From positions 1 through 64,000 of the forward strand of contig JBGALT010000014.1 in NCBI GenBank assembly GCA_044223665.1: a stretch of DNA of 64,000 nucleotides, given 5' to 3'. Made by a program: the position numbers and the translations under genes. This DNA is from JBBSAT01 sp044223665 (GTDB taxonomy: Bacteria; Myxococcota_A; Polyangia; Polyangiales; Sandaracinaceae). Of this stretch, positions 63,837 through 64,000 are shown piece after piece; position 1 is the stretch's first letter, and each line of letters begins with the position of its first letter. The notes under the pieces are model-generated. The model had not been told where the DNA came from and did no database searches. It was given only the letters and a program-made list of their open reading frames with translations.

Positions 63837-64000
63837 TCAGCCGGTGCTCTGCGTGATCGCACGGAGCGGCACGGCCACGGTCCCGCAATCGTCGGCCGCG
63901 GTCCAGCAGAGCCCGGGGTCCAGCAGAGCGCGGGGTCCAGCAGAGCGCGGGGTCCAGCAGAGCGCGGGGTCCAGCAGAGCCCGGTACCGGCGCCGGGGCT
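63837..64000 (-). CDS. 3' end of an unidentified gene (partial)
   Basis: A reading frame that enters from beyond the right edge and stops at 63839-63837. Its last residues, WTAADDCGTVAVPLRAITQ and STG, look like real coding sequence. Before that it runs through a 17 bp tandem repeat (63901-63985) that gives a 17-residue period in the protein and contains no stop in any frame. Too short to assign a function; the true frame upstream is not visible. Confidence 0.35.
   Translation of the reverse strand, partial: PRRRYRALLDPALCWTPRSAGPRALLDPGLCWTAADDCGTVAVPLRAITQSTG
63901..63985. repeat. 17 bp tandem repeat, five copies
   Basis: GTCCAGCAGAGC recurs at 63901, 63918, 63935, 63952 and 63969, a strict 17 base period with one variable base pair in the spacer (GCGGG or CCGGG). 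It reaches nearly to the window edge. Confidence 0.95.

Overview
The window is very GC-rich DNA (no exact count was made) with strong G/C third-position bias, dense genes on both strands, and many 1-4 base ATGA/GTGA overlaps between consecutive genes. The gene content points to a myxobacterium-like organism (Myxococcota, Polyangia; Sandaracinus-like is my guess). Supporting signs are Hanks-type kinases with an HRDVSPHN loop, FHA-linked sigma54 activators, numerous lipoproteins with Asp/Ala-rich 'DAG' linkers, and Cys-rich Dickkopf-like lipoproteins. This taxonomic reading is inference; no rRNA or other phylogenetic marker is present. I see no tRNA, rRNA, CRISPR array, insertion sequence or prophage.

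Layout. 0-3 kb: a membrane protein of unknown role, then an ECF sigma factor coupled to a ChrR-like cupin anti-sigma factor. 3-10 kb: an AddAB-type helicase/nuclease pair. 10-20 kb: a dicarboxylate symporter divergent from an AMP-forming acyl-CoA (malonyl-CoA-like) synthetase, a propeller-like lipoprotein, a CorA transporter, an aldehyde dehydrogenase, small lipoproteins, a DUF1015 protein and a tandem universal stress protein. 20-27 kb: a Cys-rich lipoprotein, then a signalling block of Ser/Thr kinase, FHA-sigma54 activator and PP2C phosphatase. 27-32.5 kb: a lipoprotein adenosine deaminase overlapping an unknown gene, and a large single-pass repeat protein. 32.6-36 kb: dapA-dapB (lysine/diaminopimelate), a metallophosphoesterase and a second kinase. 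36-40 kb: two secreted zinc-peptidase lipoproteins (metzincin-like and MepA-like), a VOC protein, and a 140 bp near-identical direct repeat that leaves a truncated copy of the MepA-like gene start.

40-47.4 kb: small enzymes, then a six-gene operon encoding a LolA-like periplasmic protein, two FtsX/LolC-type permeases, a LolD-type ATPase, a TetR regulator and an outer-membrane barrel. It is preceded by a perfect 10+10 bp palindrome that I read as the TetR operator. This is my best candidate for a self-contained, poorly described system: an inner-membrane ABC pump, periplasmic carrier and outer-membrane channel under one repressor. 47.5-57 kb: murC-ftsQ (a fragment of the division/cell-wall cluster, with a hairpin over the murC ribosome binding site), a HAD phosphatase-like protein, SRAP-rseP-rsmB, and a TPR-like protein. 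57-64 kb: a sigma54 activator without sensor domain followed by a receiver/degenerate-GGDEF protein, a WxxGxW-type secreted protein, histidine ammonia-lyase, a lone Flp-type pilin, a VWA-domain lipoprotein, and the 3' end of a gene running through a 17 bp tandem repeat at the window edge.

The recurring theme is the cell surface: at least nine lipoproteins, most sharing a short lipobox signal and an Asp/Ala/Gly-rich tether in front of unrelated domains, plus envelope transport, peptidoglycan and membrane-proteolysis genes. All calls rest on reading the sequence and on family knowledge; no database search was run.
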